Positions 1-6,905 of a stretch of DNA of 10,695 bases are shown piece by piece. Made by a program: the position numbers and the translations under genes. Source of the stretch: Deltaproteobacteria bacterium (lineage in GTDB: Bacteria; Desulfobacterota; Desulfobacteria; Desulfobacterales; JAABPS01); assembly GCA_019309685.1 (NCBI GenBank), contig JAFDFT010000051.1:1-10695 (forward strand), in the 5' to 3' direction. The first letter of the stretch is position 1. Every line of letters begins with the position of its first letter. The notes under the pieces are model-generated. The model did no database searches. It had not been told where the DNA came from and worked only from the letters and a program-made list of their open reading frames with translations.

Positions 1-1014
1 AAAAACCCCGCTGGTAGGCGTAGAAATAGGCTCGAGCTTTGGATGTTCTTCCTGAAAAAATCCGTCAGCGCCGACACTGATCCCAAAAACCCGTGTCACA
101 TCAATCGCATTTGAACGGGCTTCCATGGCAGTACATAGAACGACCATTTCAACCGGAACCTCTACCATAGTGTTAGACAGTGTATCTTCAGCTTTGACGA
201 CCAGCTTCCCCTCCTTTTTTTTTTTTTTTTCCGCTTTCCCGCGAACCATACGGACGCCCTCAGACTGGACTTTTCTATAAAACTCCTCGTACCCTTTTCC
301 GAAGCAGCGCATGTCAATATAAAAATTGTAGACCTCTGTGTCATGTCCGCATTTATCTTTAAGAAGATGGGCGTATTTCAAGGCGTACATGCAGCAGGTA
401 CGGGAACAGTATTCATGATAGTTTTGATCCCGGCTGCCAATACAATGAAGGATAGCCACACTTTTAGGTGCATCTGTAAACTTCATGGGATCTTTAAGAT
501 CGCGCTTCAAAAGCTTACCGCCGGTTGGGCCGGTAGCATTTGACAACCGTTCAAATTCGATATTGGTAAACACATTATGATACTGACCGTACCCGTATTG
601 TGTCATGGGTGTTGGATCAAGCGTGTCAAATCCTGTGGCAACAATTATGGAACCCGCTTCAATTTCAATGATCTCCTCTTTTTGGCTAAAATCGATGGCG
701 TTGGCGTCACATGCGTCTTCGCATCGCCTGCACTGCCCTGTATGAATAGCAATACACGCTTCATCGTCAATGACGGGTATCTGAGGAATTGCCTGGGGGA
801 ATGAAATGTAGACCGCACTTCTTTGGCTCATATTTTCATCCCATTCCGAAAGCAGTGTTTCAGGTTTACTTCCCGAAGTATCCATAATGGTGACACTGTC
901 TTTTTTGCACACAGATTCACAAACACCGCACCGGATACATTTTGTTTGATCAATTTTATGCGGTTTCTTTTTTTCTCCTGAAATCGCATTCTGGGGGCAT
1001 TTCATCGATTTCAT
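1..1014 (-). CDS. hdrA: HdrA-like protein, C-terminal part (continues past window edge; frame-shifted from the N-terminal part)
   Basis: This is the downstream half of the HdrA-like flavoprotein begun at 1831, read one nucleotide forward of that frame. It is open from the break near 1000 to base 1 and runs off the window. Going downstream it shows a NuoF/Hnd-like ferredoxin half (CPQNAISGEKKKPH), a CxxCxxCxxxC motif (CIRCGVCESVC), an HdrA-type AVYISFPQAIP segment, a CxxCxxxC motif (CRRCEDACDANAIDF), and the conserved HdrA stretches CIGSRD and YCSRTCCMYA. The last visible residues (DGFFQEEHPKLEPISTPTSG) match the usual run-up to the HdrA C-terminus. The nearest in-frame ATG is at 1014, but I see no ribosome binding site there, so independent translation is doubtful. 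Family knowledge says HdrA carries FAD and several [4Fe-4S] clusters and acts in the cytoplasm in electron transfer or bifurcation. The partner here is inferred. It is likely one broken gene with the next entry. Confidence 0.75.
   Translation of the reverse strand, partial: MKSMKCPQNAISGEKKKPHKIDQTKCIRCGVCESVCKKDSVTIMDTSGSKPETLLSEWDENMSQRSAVYISFPQAIPQIPVIDDEACIAIHTGQCRRCEDACDANAIDFSQKEEIIEIEAGSIIVATGFDTLDPTPMTQYGYGQYHNVFTNIEFERLSNATGPTGGKLLKRDLKDPMKFTDAPKSVAILHCIGSRDQNYHEYCSRTCCMYALKYAHLLKDKCGHDTEVYNFYIDMRCFGKGYEEFYRKVQSEGVRMVRGKAEKKKKKEGKLVVKAEDTLSNTMVEVPVEMVVLCTAMEARSNAIDVTRVFGISVGADGFFQEEHPKLEPISTPTSGVF
215..230. repeat. 16-nt homopolymer (poly-T on +, poly-A in the hdrA-like coding strand)
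   Basis: Sixteen consecutive T on the plus strand read as A16 in the coding strand and encode part of an EKKKKKEG stretch in the HdrA-like protein. At the written length the homologous frame is kept on both sides. A run this long is prone to polymerase and sequencing slippage, so its length deserves checking. Confidence 0.9.
956..1010 (-). other. Frame break in the hdrA-like gene
   Basis: The upstream frame is HdrA-like down to about residue 276 (SYEID), then gives an out-of-frame tail and stops at TAA (956-958). The homologous continuation, starting with KCPQNAISGE, lies in the +1 frame from about 1002. In ferredoxins that carry the CPxxAISGEKKxPH motif, a CxGCxxC half normally precedes it by a few residues; here neither frame supplies it. 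This suggests a small out-of-frame deletion rather than a single-base error, though an indel at the A-rich or C5 sequence here (993-1003) cannot be excluded. Confidence 0.7.
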
Positions 1015-1831
1015 ACGAATAAGGAGTCTTGGCTAAATGATCTGGAAACAGCTTATATCTTACCTTGCAAACAGTCGTGCATTCACCGCAACCCGTACAC
1101 GTATGTGAATCAATATATCGTGGCTTCTTGCGTATGTTGATCTTAAAATTTCCGACAAAACCATTGACGTCCATTATCTCACTGTATGTGAACAGTTCTA
1201 TATTCGGTTCCTGACCTACGGAGACCATCTTGGGGGTGCCGATACATGCTGAACAATCAAGAGTGGGAAACGTCTTGTCATACTGGAGCATATGCCCGCC
1301 AATGGTCGGCTGTTTTTCAACCAGATACACCTTAAACCCGGCCTTGGCCACATCAAGAGCTGCCTGCATGCCGGCAATCCCTCCACCAACAATCAAGGTA
1401 TTCGTGCATACCGGAAAAGTTTTCGGGATCAGGTCATGCTGGTAAGACACCCGTGTTAAACCCGCGCGGACTAAATTCTTGGCCTTTTCTGTGGCTTCAG
1501 TTTCATCTTCTGTGACCCAGGACACATGCTCCCGTACACACACCATGTGAAACGCCCGGTATGGATTGAGACCGGCCCTCTGACAAGCGCCTCTGAAGGT
1601 TTTTTCGTGCATCCTCGGCGAACAGGAAGCCACCACCACTCGGGTGAGATTATATTCGTGAATATCATTTTCAATCAGTTCCTGTCCGGGGTCAGAACAC
1701 ATAAACAGGTAATCTCTCGAAACCACGACATTTCGCAACGTAGCCGCGTATTCGGCGACTTCCTGTACCCGCACCCGGTAAGCGATATTGATACCGCAAT
1801 GGCAAATATAAAAACCAATACGTTCAGACAT
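956..1831 (-). CDS. hdrA: HdrA-like FAD/iron-sulfur protein, N-terminal part (truncated by frameshift)
   Basis: This is the N-terminal portion of a heterodisulfide reductase subunit A-like protein (QmoA/QmoB relatives). I chose ATG 1831 over the longer start at 1858 because GGGGAGG lies 6 nt upstream and the protein then begins MSERIGFYICHCG, as HdrA proteins do. Visible elements, numbered from that start, are the HdrA N-terminal domain with ICHCG, CSDPGQE and ASCSPRMHE, an FAD-binding GGGIAG at about 149-154, the HdrA signature TLDCSACIGTPKM at about 190-202, and a CxxCxxCxxxC motif with C245, C248, C251 and C255. The last 13 or so residues (about 279-291) are out of frame. The start overlaps the stop of the 770-residue gene by 8 nt (ATGTCTGA), implying translational coupling. 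HdrA passes electrons between FAD and [4Fe-4S] clusters in the cytoplasm. As written the product lacks its C-terminal ferredoxin and flavin regions and is probably non-functional unless frame is restored. Confidence 0.85.
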   Translation of the reverse strand: MSERIGFYICHCGINIAYRVRVQEVAEYAATLRNVVVSRDYLFMCSDPGQELIENDIHEYNLTRVVVASCSPRMHEKTFRGACQRAGLNPYRAFHMVCVREHVSWVTEDETEATEKAKNLVRAGLTRVSYQHDLIPKTFPVCTNTLIVGGGIAGMQAALDVAKAGFKVYLVEKQPTIGGHMLQYDKTFPTLDCSACIGTPKMVSVGQEPNIELFTYSEIMDVNGFVGNFKINIRKKPRYIDSHTCTGCGECTTVCKVRYKLFPDHLAKTPYSYEIDEMPPECDFRRKKETA

Positions 1832-4136
1832 GACAGACCTCCCCATTGACGCCCACATCAGCAGGTTCCAGCATTTTGACCTCGTCTTGTATAGTCACCG
1901 TCTGAAACAGCAATTCAGCCACATCCCGAACGGCAATTTTATCCTCAACGCCAAGTGTCCTGACAGCATCATTGAGCATGCGAATGCAATAGGGACAGGC
2001 CGTTGCAATGACCTCCGCGCCGATATTCAGTGCCTCACGTATTCGCAGCACACCAAAACTCTGACCACTGGAGTAAACACTCCACGCGCCCCCTCCACCG
2101 CCACCACAGCAGAGACTTCTTTCTCTGTTGCTGTGCATCTCGACCAGCGTTAATCCAGGTATGCTCTGTAGAACTTTTCGCGGCTCATCGTAAATCCCAT
2201 TATGCCTGCCGAGATAACACGGGTCATGAAAAGTAACTTTCAGGTCAACGTTGTTTATGGGTTTAATGCGTTCTTCATCCAAAAGCCTTTTAAGTAATTG
2301 AGTATAATGCTCACTTGCTACAACATGTTTTAATTTTTCATAGGTCTTCGTGAAAGCGTTCAAGCAGTGAGGTGAAAATGTCAGTACCTTTTTAACGCCT
2401 GCATTTAAAAACATTTCTGTGTTCTTTTCAGCAAGATCTAAAAATGTTTCTTGTGCGCCTATTTTATCTGCAAGATCTCCACAACAGTTTTCTTTGGTCC
2501 CCAATGTTCCAAAGGAAACATTGGCATACTTCAGTAATTTTAGCAGTGCCTGGCCTGCTTGCTGGCAGCCTTTTGAAGGGCTGGTGTCATATGCGGTTGT
2601 GCAGCAGGTGAACAAGTAATACTCGTTGTCCGGGCTAAAGGCGGGCATATCGATATCGCCGCTCCAATCAAGGCGATTTTTCCGTTTGCCGTTCCATGGG
2701 TTCCCTTCTTTTTCCAGACTTTGAACAGGGGCCTTGAAATATTTGGGGAGTTTTCCTGCTGTTACATTCTGGTTGCGTATAGATTTTACCAGGTCGATAA
2801 TTTCAATGCCCCTGGGGCAGTGCTCAACACAGTTTCCGCAGGTGGCACAATCCCAAACAGCTATGTCCACCGTCTCCTGTGTACAGATTTCAAGAGATAT
2901 GTTACGAAGTATTTGACGGGGACTGTAGTAGGTTATACGACTCCACGGGCAAACACCTGAGCAGATACCGCACTGCATACAACTCATAAAGTTGTCGCCA
3001 ATATCTTTTGTCACGGTTCCAAAATCAACTTCAGACTCTTTTGTTGCTTTTTCTTTGACCGTGGTTAAAAAGATTGCCAGCGGCCTGTAAAAAAGATGCG
3101 ATAATTTTCCAAAGGGAAGCATAATGCAAAGCATCCCCACAGCAATGGCCAAGTGTACTACATATGTGAAGTATGTCATGAGCGGCCATCCGGCAAGGCG
3201 AAAGAAGTGAACAAAAATTCCGGACAACGCTGTTAGAAACAGAAGCATCAAAAAAAACCAATCTGTGAAATCAGAATACCTGTGGAGATCCTCTTTTTTC
3301 TTGTATCGGCTGATCATCATATCAGCCGAAATAATCATCAAAACAACGGTAGCATAGTATCCAAAGACACGCGTAGGATGCCACATCGGATGAATCTTGT
3401 CTGTCTGGAAGGAACCGAGAAAGGCAACGACCAGCACTTCCATCGTGACGTAGCCGCTGAATAGTAATAAATGCTTCAGCCACCTGTAACTGCGCTCAGC
3501 CCCGCAATCCCGCAAGCGCTTCTGGGTAAAATAGTGCAGTGGAAAGGTCCACGCTTCTTTAATGTAAAGATGAATCGGCGGCTTTACGTCACCCATGATA
3601 CCGCGGTACATTCGAAATCCATTGGAAAATAACAGTGCTCCGAGGATGCTGAGCATGCACTTGTCTCCGAATTTGACCCAGGAAACCGGTGCGAAGACAT
3701 TGAGCGCTACGCGGTCTGTAACAATAGGACCGTGACCAAAATAGAAGAGCAAGATAATACCCAATGCAATCAAAAAAAACGCCCCCACCTCCCATACCGG
3801 AGATAAGTAAAATCGTTTAGCAAGCCCTGTCCAGTCGTACTGAGCAATCAGCCAGCGGCGGGTTGCCATCATAGTCTCAGCCGGCTCGGCGCCCCGGGGA
3901 CAGTCCTTGTTGCACTCTCCGCAGTAATAGCACAACCAGGGTTCAGGTGAGCTGAGCAGCTTGTCTTTCAGCCCAAGCTGAAGATAACGATAGATTCTTC
4001 GTGGAAATGTATTGGTGCCGGTTGATAAAGGACAGGCTGCAGAGCAGTTACCGCACTGCATGCAAATCTCCATGTCCCTTGCGCCATATTTCGCCACTTC
4101 TTTATATAAATCAGTACTGACAGCGCTATTCCCCAA
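1824..4136 (-). CDS. Membrane-bound Fe-S oxidoreductase: QmoC-like (HdrC + cytochrome b-like) fused to an HdrC-HdrB/HdrD-like module
   Basis: The 770-residue protein has four parts in order. First is an HdrC-like dicluster domain (C25/C28/C31/C35 and C69/C72/C75/C79). Next are about six hydrophobic segments at roughly 113-134, 157-175, 220-241, 257-276, 289-312 and 318-341, with histidines that could bind heme b, as in QmoC/NarI-type anchors. Then comes a second dicluster domain (C386/C389/C392/C396 and C430/C433/C436/C440). Last are two CCG domains: C511-C512, C551-C552, C591; then C640, C676-C677, C714 and C717. CCG domains bind the noncubane [4Fe-4S] cluster in HdrB. By family logic it should exchange electrons between quinone in the membrane and a cytoplasmic partner, most likely the HdrA-like protein encoded next. 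The start is TTG, backed by GGAGG 6 nt upstream. It sits 84 bp after a response regulator gene. EMO/DUF224-type Fe-S oxidoreductases share the C-terminal layout, but the extra N-terminal HdrC domain is more like QmoC. The substrate is unknown. Confidence 0.88.
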   Translation of the reverse strand: MGNSAVSTDLYKEVAKYGARDMEICMQCGNCSAACPLSTGTNTFPRRIYRYLQLGLKDKLLSSPEPWLCYYCGECNKDCPRGAEPAETMMATRRWLIAQYDWTGLAKRFYLSPVWEVGAFFLIALGIILLFYFGHGPIVTDRVALNVFAPVSWVKFGDKCMLSILGALLFSNGFRMYRGIMGDVKPPIHLYIKEAWTFPLHYFTQKRLRDCGAERSYRWLKHLLLFSGYVTMEVLVVAFLGSFQTDKIHPMWHPTRVFGYYATVVLMIISADMMISRYKKKEDLHRYSDFTDWFFLMLLFLTALSGIFVHFFRLAGWPLMTYFTYVVHLAIAVGMLCIMLPFGKLSHLFYRPLAIFLTTVKEKATKESEVDFGTVTKDIGDNFMSCMQCGICSGVCPWSRITYYSPRQILRNISLEICTQETVDIAVWDCATCGNCVEHCPRGIEIIDLVKSIRNQNVTAGKLPKYFKAPVQSLEKEGNPWNGKRKNRLDWSGDIDMPAFSPDNEYYLFTCCTTAYDTSPSKGCQQAGQALLKLLKYANVSFGTLGTKENCCGDLADKIGAQETFLDLAEKNTEMFLNAGVKKVLTFSPHCLNAFTKTYEKLKHVVASEHYTQLLKRLLDEERIKPINNVDLKVTFHDPCYLGRHNGIYDEPRKVLQSIPGLTLVEMHSNRERSLCCGGGGGGAWSVYSSGQSFGVLRIREALNIGAEVIATACPYCIRMLNDAVRTLGVEDKIAVRDVAELLFQTVTIQDEVKMLEPADVGVNGEVCHV

Positions 4137-4142
4137 AATGGT

Positions 4143-4147
4143 CCTCC
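4143..4147 (-). promoter_or_regulatory. Shine-Dalgarno site setting a TTG start
   Basis: The coding strand reads GGAGG-ACCATT-TTG, a full Shine-Dalgarno 6 nt before the TTG at 4136. The next in-frame ATGs lie inside or just before the first iron-sulfur motif, so TTG is the credible start of the 770-residue protein. Confidence 0.7.
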
Positions 4148-4220
4148 ATTATTTATTCAATACAGCGAAGCCATCCCGCAATAATAGGCACAAGTTCTTT
4201 CTGTTATGGGCAACGTGTTA

Positions 4221-4667
4221 TTATGTTTTTTCACTTTCAGAATCCTTCAGCGCTTTCTTCTTAACCAGCATATCATGAATTAAACCAATTAATTCCTCCG
4301 CTTCCGGCGGCTTTTCCAGGTATGCCTCAGGTTCCGGCAATCCCTCTCCCGGGAAAACATTTTTCATCTTATGGTAATGAAAGAAGGTCTTTTTATCTAT
4401 GGCCGAAAGCATAATCACCGGTATATCCTTAAGTGCCTTATTGTATTTGAGACTCTGGTACATCTGAATGCCTTCTTCCTGTGGCATCATCATGTCTACT
4501 ATGATGAGATCTGGATTCTCTTTTAAAGCCCTTTTCAATCCTTCTGTACTGTTCATCGCGACAATCGGATCAAAACCACCTGTTTCAATAACGGTGGATA
4601 GAAAAACCCGCATATCCGTTTCATCATCAACGACCAGAATTTTCTCTTTTTTTATCCCCTGGTCCAA
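4221..4667 (-). CDS. Single-domain response regulator (REC)
   Basis: The 148-residue protein is one CheY-like receiver domain with no output domain. It has the acidic pair D14-D15, phosphoacceptor D58 (LIIVDMMMP), switch serine S88 (VIMLSA) and K119 (LEKPP). A somewhat long loop between S88 and K119 and a charged, lysine-rich tail are the only unusual parts. The start is TTG with GAGGG 4 nt upstream; no usable ATG precedes the acidic pair. It is the first gene after the sigma-54 promoter candidate and lies 84 bp before the membrane Fe-S oxidoreductase gene, so it is probably cotranscribed with it. It may receive phosphate from the kinase at 6906-8453 and act by protein contact; that partner is inferred from proximity only. 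Confidence 0.88.
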   Translation of the reverse strand: MDQGIKKEKILVVDDETDMRVFLSTVIETGGFDPIVAMNSTEGLKRALKENPDLIIVDMMMPQEEGIQMYQSLKYNKALKDIPVIMLSAIDKKTFFHYHKMKNVFPGEGLPEPEAYLEKPPEAEELIGLIHDMLVKKKALKDSESEKT

Positions 4668-4750
4668 GTTGCCCTCATTTATATTGAATAAAAGGGATGT
4701 TGCAAAAAGTATCTATTTGCTATCTTAAAGGTAATTTAAACAGGGAAATG

Positions 4751-4766
4751 TGCACAGAGTATGCCA
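4751..4766 (-). promoter_or_regulatory. Candidate sigma-54 (-24/-12) promoter
   Basis: The minus strand reads TGGCATACTCTGTGCA. Against the sigma-54 consensus TGGCACG-N4-TTGCW it keeps TGGCA and TGCA with the exact GG-to-GC spacing, and differs at the two positions after TGGCA and at the first T of the -12 box. Transcription would start near 4740, giving a leader of about 73 nt before the response regulator start at 4667. The adjacent upstream gene encodes a sigma-54 activator, which supports the call. Confidence 0.65.
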
Positions 4767-4853
4767 TTGTTCTTTGGAGTGATGTATATACTTGTTATTT
4801 AAATAAATTATTGAAATTAAGCACAGAAGTTGTTTTTTATAAGAAGAGGATAT

Positions 4854-4869
4854 GTTGCATAATCGCAAC
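4854..4869. promoter_or_regulatory. Candidate enhancer (UAS) half: GTTGC-N6-GCAAC inverted repeat
   Basis: GTTGCATAATCGCAAC has five-base inverted arms. Its centre is about 120 bp upstream of the predicted sigma-54 start site, in the usual range for enhancer-binding protein sites, and about 72 bp (close to seven helical turns) from the perfect palindrome at 4926-4941. Assignment to the neighbouring activator is inferred. Confidence 0.4.
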
Positions 4870-4925
4870 GACAATAATTAGATGCAAATCGATATAAGGA
4901 TAAATTAAAATAAGTTATGCGATAG

Positions 4926-4941
4926 TTGCAATATATTGCAA
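4926..4941. promoter_or_regulatory. Perfect 16-bp palindrome, candidate enhancer (UAS)
   Basis: TTGCAATATATTGCAA is its own reverse complement. The centre lies about 195 bp upstream of the predicted sigma-54 start site. Fis-type HTH domains of enhancer-binding proteins commonly bind dyads with TGC/GCA arms, so this fits an activator site. It is also only about 80 bp downstream of the activator gene's stop. Confidence 0.5.
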
Positions 4942-5020
4942 TAGATATACAACGCATAATGCATCGTATTTATAGACACCGGAATTTTAGATTTCTGGAT
5001 TTGAGAAGAAACCTGACGGG

Positions 5021-6775
5021 TCAATGTTTGTCAGTTTTGAACGTAAGCCCAAACTTTTTCATTTTTCGCCACAGCGTCGTACGATCCATACCCAGAGCCC
5101 GGGCTGTATTTTCTCTGTGCCAGTTATTTTGCTGAAGCATCCAGAGTATTTTTTTCCTTTCCACTTCCGCCAGCCCTTCCTCAAATATTTGGATAGGAGG
5201 ACTGTCATCTTTAGGTGGAGGAAAATAATTTTGTACAGGAATTGGGAGATGTTCCGGCTGAATAATCTCATCTTTACAAACAATAAGCGCATGCTCCAGT
5301 ATATTCTCAAGCTCTCGGATATTGCCAGGATATGTGTAGTTTAAAAGGATCTCCATGGCACTTTCGGAAATTTCCTTTAGCGGGTCTTCTTTAGCCGCGC
5401 ACAGTTTTCTCATTATATGGCGGATTAAAAGCGGAAGGTCCGCCTTCCGGTCTTTTAATATTGGCAAATCAATACGTAACACATTCAGGCGGTAGTACAG
5501 GTCTTCTCGAAAAAGACCGTTTGTAACAAGCTTCCCCAGATCCCTATTTGTAGCCGATATGATACGCACATCCACAGTATTGGTATGACGACTTCCTAAT
5601 GGATAAAATTCCCTGTCTTCCAGGACTCTAAGCAGCTTCGCCTGCAAAGAAAGGGAAAGGTCGCCGATTTCATCAAGAAAAATTGTTCCGCCATCTGCCT
5701 CTTGAAATCGACCGGACTTATCCCTGTCCGCGCCGGTAAATGCGCCTTTGCTATAACCAAATAATTCTGACTCCAGCAGGTTTTCAGGTATCGCAGCACA
5801 GTTCACCTTTATAAACGGATTGCCTGCCCTTTTGCTTGCAGAATGGATAACTTTTGCCAAAAGGTCTTTCCCCGTTCCTGTGGCGCCTTCAATAAGGACT
5901 GTTGCCTCAGTCTTTGCTACCACATCCGCCATGTCGAAAATTTTCTGCATAACGGGATCTTTACCTATCATTTGATGAAACGTATATTTATCACTAATGA
6001 ATTGATCAAACTCGTGGGCCAGTGTAAGATCCTGCAATGCGACGAGCCCACCTATTGTACGGCCCTGCTCATTTTGAAGGGCCATATAATCCGCACGAAT
6101 CGGAATAACCTCACCATCGAGGGTAGTCATTCGAAACCGTTGATTGGTACGGATCTGTCCATCAGCTATCGATTCTTTCAGCATGATCAAATCATCAGCT
6201 GCACCCTCACTAAAAATTACCGAACAAGGTCTTCCCAGTACCTGCCGGCGGTTGTAGCCGGATATTCTTTCAGCCACGGTATTGAAAAAGGTAATGTGTC
6301 CTCCTCGATTTACCGTAAAAATACCAATGTTAAGATTATCCAGGATAATTTTCATACTGCGCTCATCATAATTTATCCTGCTGATCAAATCCGCGAGAGG
6401 GGAATGGTCCTGAAGAATTGTCAGGCATCCCGCCACTTTTTGACCAGTATCATACACAGGTGTTGTCAATCTCGTCACCAGATGCGGTGTATTCCTTTCA
6501 TCCACCACCTCAACATTGGCCGTTTCCGTTTCCAGCCCCCATCCTTCCTGGAAAGGACATTTTACCTGACAGGGAATACCGCGAAAGACTTCCTTGCAGT
6601 CTTTCCCGATCACCTCAACATCTTCCAGACCTGTTAGTGCCTCTGCACTACGATTGAAAGAGATAATATGACGATTAAAATCTGTAATAAAAGCACCGAT
6701 ATTTAACTGCTCCAAAACCCGGATCAACTGGTCACATAAAATACTGTTACGACTTTCATCGGATTTCTTTCTCAT
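5021..6775 (-). CDS. Sigma-54-dependent transcriptional activator (PAS-PAS-AAA+-Fis HTH)
   Basis: The 584-residue protein from ATG 6775 is an enhancer-binding protein that would remodel sigma-54 RNA polymerase by ATP hydrolysis. I prefer this ATG (AAGGGTG 8 nt upstream) to the upstream TTG at 6823, which lacks a ribosome binding site. Two PAS domains occupy about 17-125 and 138-250. The AAA+ domain has Walker A GATGTGKD at 297-304, the sigma-54 contact loop GAFTGA at 344-349, and Walker B GGTIFLDEIGD at about 362-372. The C-terminal Fis-type HTH lies at about 534-580 (NTARALGMDRTTLWRKMKK). There is no receiver domain, so control is likely by sensing through PAS; PAS1 carries C60, C69 and C73 in a CxxVF...CxxxCP arrangement that could hold a redox cofactor. 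No membrane segment is seen. The sigma-54 promoter and palindromes just downstream make the response regulator/Fe-S operon its probable target. Confidence 0.92.
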   Translation of the reverse strand: MRKKSDESRNSILCDQLIRVLEQLNIGAFITDFNRHIISFNRSAEALTGLEDVEVIGKDCKEVFRGIPCQVKCPFQEGWGLETETANVEVVDERNTPHLVTRLTTPVYDTGQKVAGCLTILQDHSPLADLISRINYDERSMKIILDNLNIGIFTVNRGGHITFFNTVAERISGYNRRQVLGRPCSVIFSEGAADDLIMLKESIADGQIRTNQRFRMTTLDGEVIPIRADYMALQNEQGRTIGGLVALQDLTLAHEFDQFISDKYTFHQMIGKDPVMQKIFDMADVVAKTEATVLIEGATGTGKDLLAKVIHSASKRAGNPFIKVNCAAIPENLLESELFGYSKGAFTGADRDKSGRFQEADGGTIFLDEIGDLSLSLQAKLLRVLEDREFYPLGSRHTNTVDVRIISATNRDLGKLVTNGLFREDLYYRLNVLRIDLPILKDRKADLPLLIRHIMRKLCAAKEDPLKEISESAMEILLNYTYPGNIRELENILEHALIVCKDEIIQPEHLPIPVQNYFPPPKDDSPPIQIFEEGLAEVERKKILWMLQQNNWHRENTARALGMDRTTLWRKMKKFGLTFKTDKH

Positions 6776-6905
6776 GCGTATTTCACCCTTGGAACAAATG
6801 GCACTATCCTGATTCTCCTGCAAGTTGAATTCGAACGGATTTTATTCTTTTACTCTAAATAAAAATTAGCCACCAAACACTCATTTATCCTTTAAAAAAT
6901 TTCCG

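Larger units (their letters stand above)
4668..5020. other. 353-bp AT-rich intergenic control region
   Basis: No credible gene is present. The gap separates the sigma-54 activator gene from the response regulator/Fe-S operon, both on the minus strand. It holds a -24/-12 promoter candidate and several TTGC/GCAA-containing inverted repeats, listed separately. A further outer inverted pair, TTATGCG (4915-4921) and CGCATAA (4953-4959), flanks the perfect palindrome at 4926-4941. I see no GC-rich hairpin followed by a T run that would mark an intrinsic terminator. Confidence 0.6.

Noticed and set aside
162..344. Short minus-strand open frame reading through the poly-A tract
   Set aside because: It is out of frame with the HdrA-like C-terminal sequence, which is continuous in another frame through the same bases; the short frame has no recognisable features.
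5843..6637. 264-codon plus-strand open frame
   Set aside because: It lies antisense inside the well-supported sigma-54 activator gene and its translation shows no family motifs.
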